A stretch of DNA of 64,000 bases from an uncultured Maribacter sp. GTDB taxonomy: Bacteria > Bacteroidota > Bacteroidia > Flavobacteriales > Flavobacteriaceae. The stretch lies in contig CANNFY010000002.1 in assembly GCA_947504045.1 (NCBI GenBank), positions 1 through 64,000 on the forward strand, read 5' to 3'. This document shows, in pieces, positions 61,354 to 64,000 of this stretch (within the stretch, counting starts at the first letter, position 1; every line of letters begins with the position of its first letter). Below the pieces are notes generated by a model that was not told the origin of the DNA, did not search any database, and saw only the letters and a list, made by a program, of their open reading frames with translations. The position numbers were made by a program, and so were the translations under genes.

Positions 61354-64000
61354 ATGACCAACATATTTAAAAATATATTTTTTTCTACTCGATTAATGGC
61401 GATTCTTTTTATTGCATTTGCAACTGCAATGGCCTTTGGTACTTTTATAGAAAGTTGGTATAGTACAGAAACAGCAAGAATTTGGATCTATAACACCACA
61501 TGGTTTGAGGCTATAATGGTCTTTTTTGTGATTAATTTTGTAGGTAATATATATAGATATAAACTTCTTAGATTAGAAAAATGGCCAGTATTAATTCTAC
61601 ACCTTTCTTGGATACTTATAATTTTAGGAGCATTTGTAACTAGATATATTAGTTTTGAAGGTATGATGCCTATAAGAGAAGGCAATTCCGAAAAAGTTTT
61701 TTATTCCGACAAAACTTATTTAACAGCATTTGTAGATGGCGAAATTAATGGAGAACCTAAAAGAAAAATTTTAGAAGACGATTTAATTGTAACCCCCGAA
61801 GCTTTAAAATCTAATTTACCATGGAAAGCAGATTTTAATAAACAAGACTTTAAAATATCGTATGTAGATTTTATAAAAGGAGCCAAACAAGGATTAGTGC
61901 CAAATTCTACAGGAAATTATTTTTTAAAGGTAGTAGAAGCAGGTAACGGACAGCGCCATGATCATTATTTAGAGAGTGGTAAAGTAGTTAGTATACACAA
62001 CGTTTTATTTGCATTAAATAAAAATACCAAAGGAGCAATTAATATTTTTGTAAAAGATGGGGCATATACTATAAATTCTCCTTTTGAAGGAAGTTTTATG
62101 CGTATGGCAGACCAAAAACAAGGTGTTGTTGTAAAAGATAGTTTGCAAGACCTACAATTAAGGTCTTTATATAATACTGCAGGAATGCAATTTGTTTTTC
62201 CAGACCCTATAATTCAAGGAGATTATGGTATTGTGCCTCTACCAGAAGAGGAAAAAACCAAAGCTAGCCAAGATGCATTGGTACTTAAAATAGAAAGTAA
62301 TGGAGAAGTTGTAGAAAAGAAAATTCTTGGAGGAAAAGGAACTTCAAACTTTTCGGATAAAATAAAAGTTGGCGGATTAGATTTTGCTTTTGCTTTTGGG
62401 TCTAAAATTTATGAGCTTCCTTTTAGTATTAAATTAAACGATTTTATAGCAGAAAAATACCCAGGTACAGAAAAAGGATATGCTTCTTTTATGAGTAAAG
62501 TTACCATTGAAGATGAACGCCCTTTTGATTATAAAATTTTTATGAATAATGTATTAGATCACCAAGGGTATCGTTTTTTTCAAGCTAGTTTTGATCCAGA
62601 TGAAAAAGGAACAATTCTTTCTGTAAATCATGATTTTTGGGGAACTTGGATTACCTACATAGGTTATACTCTTTTATATATAGGTTTATTAGGAACTATG
62701 TTTTTTGGAAAAACTAGATTTAGAGATTTGGTTCAGAAATTAAATAAATTAAAAGCAAAAAAGGTGGCATTAAGTTTAGTATTGTTATTAAGTACTACTA
62801 TATCTACTTTAGGCCAAGAGCATAGTGTCAACGATGGTCATAACCATGGCGTAAAACCAACCACGGCTCAGATAGACTCTGTTATAATGGCAACAAAGGT
62901 TTCTGAAGAACACGCAGAAAAGTTTGGAAAACTAGTAATACAAGATGAAAGTGGTAGAATGAAACCCATAAATACGTTTTCGTCAGAATTACTCAGAAAA
63001 CTTAGTCTTAAAGATAGCTACAAAGAGTTAAATGCGGATCAAGTATTTTTATCTATGATGATGAATCCGGCAGTATGGTATAATACCGAGTTTATTGCTG
63101 TAGATAAGAAGAAAAAAAACGATAGTATTAGAAAAACTATAGGAGTAGAAAAAGGAAGAGAATTTGTAAAAGCAACAGATTTTTTTGATGCAAATGGAAA
63201 TTATAAATTAGAACCTTTTTTAAATGAAGCAACGGGTACTACAAATCCAAATAAATTTCAACAAGATATTAAAGATGCTAATATTAGACTTAGTATTTTA
63301 AATCAAGCTTTAAGTGGGCAAATTATAAAGATTTTTCCTTTATTAAATAATGAAAATAATAAGTGGATATCTGCTGTAGAGTATAGGGGAGGGCAGTATC
63401 AAATAGCAGACTCTTTATACGGTAATTTTGTTAAAAACGCAGTGCCTTACTATTTAATGACCTTGTCTAAAGCCATTAAAACTGGAAATTATGCTGATGC
63501 AGATAAATTATTAGAGGCATTTAAGCAAAATCAAAAAAACCACGGAGAAGAAGTTTTACCAAGTGATCAAAAAGTTAATACTGAAGTAATATATAATAAG
63601 TTAAATATATTTAATAGACTATATAAATACTATGCATTAATAGGTGTGTTAATGTTTTTTACATTAATTTTTCAAATATTTAAAGACCGCGAAATATGGA
63701 AAATAGGTATTTATGCTTTTAAAGGAATTATTATTATTTTCTTTTTATGGCACACAGCTGGCTTAATATTACGTTGGTATATATCTGGTCATGCACCTTG
63801 GAGTGATGCTTACGAGAGTATACTTTATGTATCTTGGGCAACCATGGCAATGGGCTTATTGTTAGGTAGAAAAAATGATATGACAATTGCCGCTTCCGCC
63901 TTTGTAACCTCTATGTTATTATGGATTGCTCACCAAAGTTGGGTAGATCCTTCTATAGCAAATTTACAACCAGTTTTAGATAGTTATTGGCTAATGATAC
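61354..64000 (+). CDS. Fused ResB/CcsA cytochrome c biogenesis protein (3' end outside window)
   Basis: First 882 codons visible from ATG 61354. The N-terminal part has ResB-like membrane segments (MAILFIAFATAMAFGTFIES, VLILHLSWILIILGAFVT). It then has a large periplasmic region (about 110-430), another membrane helix near 430-455, a second signal-like helix (VALSLVLLLSTTIS), a His-rich stretch, and from about 755 the CcsA-type membrane domain. The heme-handling WWD motif expected for CcsA is not yet reached. System II cytochrome c maturation: ResB/CcsA deliver heme to apocytochromes on the periplasmic side. Upstream, the 187 bp to the DUF2520 gene may hold divergent promoters. Confidence 0.93.
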   Translation, partial: MTNIFKNIFFSTRLMAILFIAFATAMAFGTFIESWYSTETARIWIYNTTWFEAIMVFFVINFVGNIYRYKLLRLEKWPVLILHLSWILIILGAFVTRYISFEGMMPIREGNSEKVFYSDKTYLTAFVDGEINGEPKRKILEDDLIVTPEALKSNLPWKADFNKQDFKISYVDFIKGAKQGLVPNSTGNYFLKVVEAGNGQRHDHYLESGKVVSIHNVLFALNKNTKGAINIFVKDGAYTINSPFEGSFMRMADQKQGVVVKDSLQDLQLRSLYNTAGMQFVFPDPIIQGDYGIVPLPEEEKTKASQDALVLKIESNGEVVEKKILGGKGTSNFSDKIKVGGLDFAFAFGSKIYELPFSIKLNDFIAEKYPGTEKGYASFMSKVTIEDERPFDYKIFMNNVLDHQGYRFFQASFDPDEKGTILSVNHDFWGTWITYIGYTLLYIGLLGTMFFGKTRFRDLVQKLNKLKAKKVALSLVLLLSTTISTLGQEHSVNDGHNHGVKPTTAQIDSVIMATKVSEEHAEKFGKLVIQDESGRMKPINTFSSELLRKLSLKDSYKELNADQVFLSMMMNPAVWYNTEFIAVDKKKKNDSIRKTIGVEKGREFVKATDFFDANGNYKLEPFLNEATGTTNPNKFQQDIKDANIRLSILNQALSGQIIKIFPLLNNENNKWISAVEYRGGQYQIADSLYGNFVKNAVPYYLMTLSKAIKTGNYADADKLLEAFKQNQKNHGEEVLPSDQKVNTEVIYNKLNIFNRLYKYYALIGVLMFFTLIFQIFKDREIWKIGIYAFKGIIIIFFLWHTAGLILRWYISGHAPWSDAYESILYVSWATMAMGLLLGRKNDMTIAASAFVTSMLLWIAHQSWVDPSIANLQPVLDSYWLMI

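Overview
The window is AT-rich chromosomal DNA from a member of the Bacteroidetes, almost certainly a marine-type Flavobacteriaceae. The evidence is: giant secreted repeat proteins, one with a type-B (gliding-motility-associated) C-terminal sorting domain; candidate -7 boxes of the Bacteroidetes form TAnnTTTG; frequent TTG/GTG starts; a MurA with Asp in place of the catalytic Cys; and family-typical housekeeping blocks (PhoH-purC, START-aminotransferase-YqgE-HU-fmt-RecQ, KdsC-Maf-DUF2520, fused ResB/CcsA). The species cannot be named from the sequence.

Region 1 (1-17489, minus strand) is a surface-protein locus. It holds the first 725 codons of a cadherin/DUF11-type repeat protein that runs off the left edge, a 4,704-residue adhesin (signal peptide, alternating TSP3 calcium-binding repeats and seven beta-rich inserts, 17 Ig-like repeats of two interleaved types, C-terminal sorting domain), and a 240-residue secreted protein.

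Region 2 (17490-23922, plus strand) is the most unusual part: an apparent signalling locus. An outer-membrane-barrel-like protein, a type I periplasmic-binding lipoprotein without any transporter genes, a membrane histidine kinase, an Hpt protein, a LytTR regulator whose receiver carries Asn at the phospho-acceptor position, four tiny membrane-type proteins (two clear paralogues, one apparent short relative), and an intact single-domain receiver follow each other. Similar GTTGT-core direct repeats 21-22 bp apart lie before both halves of the locus. No characterised system with this full composition is known to me.

Region 3 (24069-31359) is housekeeping: mnmE, dnaN, a DUF62 (SAM hydrolase-like) protein with altered catalytic residues, PhoH and purC, plus a Lys/Glu-rich periplasmic protein and a DUF4870 membrane protein.

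Region 4 (31550-38349) is a three-gene operon of transglutaminase-DUF2126, circularly permuted ATP-grasp-alpha-E, and a second transglutaminase. It is a predicted but uncharacterised peptide-ligation/cleavage system. A tRNA-Met follows.

Region 5 (38746-47020) is the conserved START/aminotransferase/YqgE/HU/fmt/RecQ block, then an AAA ATPase, DUF493, DUF4290 and murA. Region 6 (47072-51078) contains pirin, GNAT, photolyase, an SDR lacking the catalytic Tyr, and SRPBCC. The last four form a likely light/DNA-damage operon behind a palindromic site.

Region 7 (51170-64000) contains DUF2911, galactokinase, a sodium:solute symporter translationally coupled to a 36-residue membrane peptide and a PIG-L deacetylase, MscS, a lipoprotein, maf, kdsC, DUF2520, and the start of a ResB/CcsA cytochrome c maturation protein cut by the right edge. 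I saw no rRNA, CRISPR array, insertion sequence or prophage.
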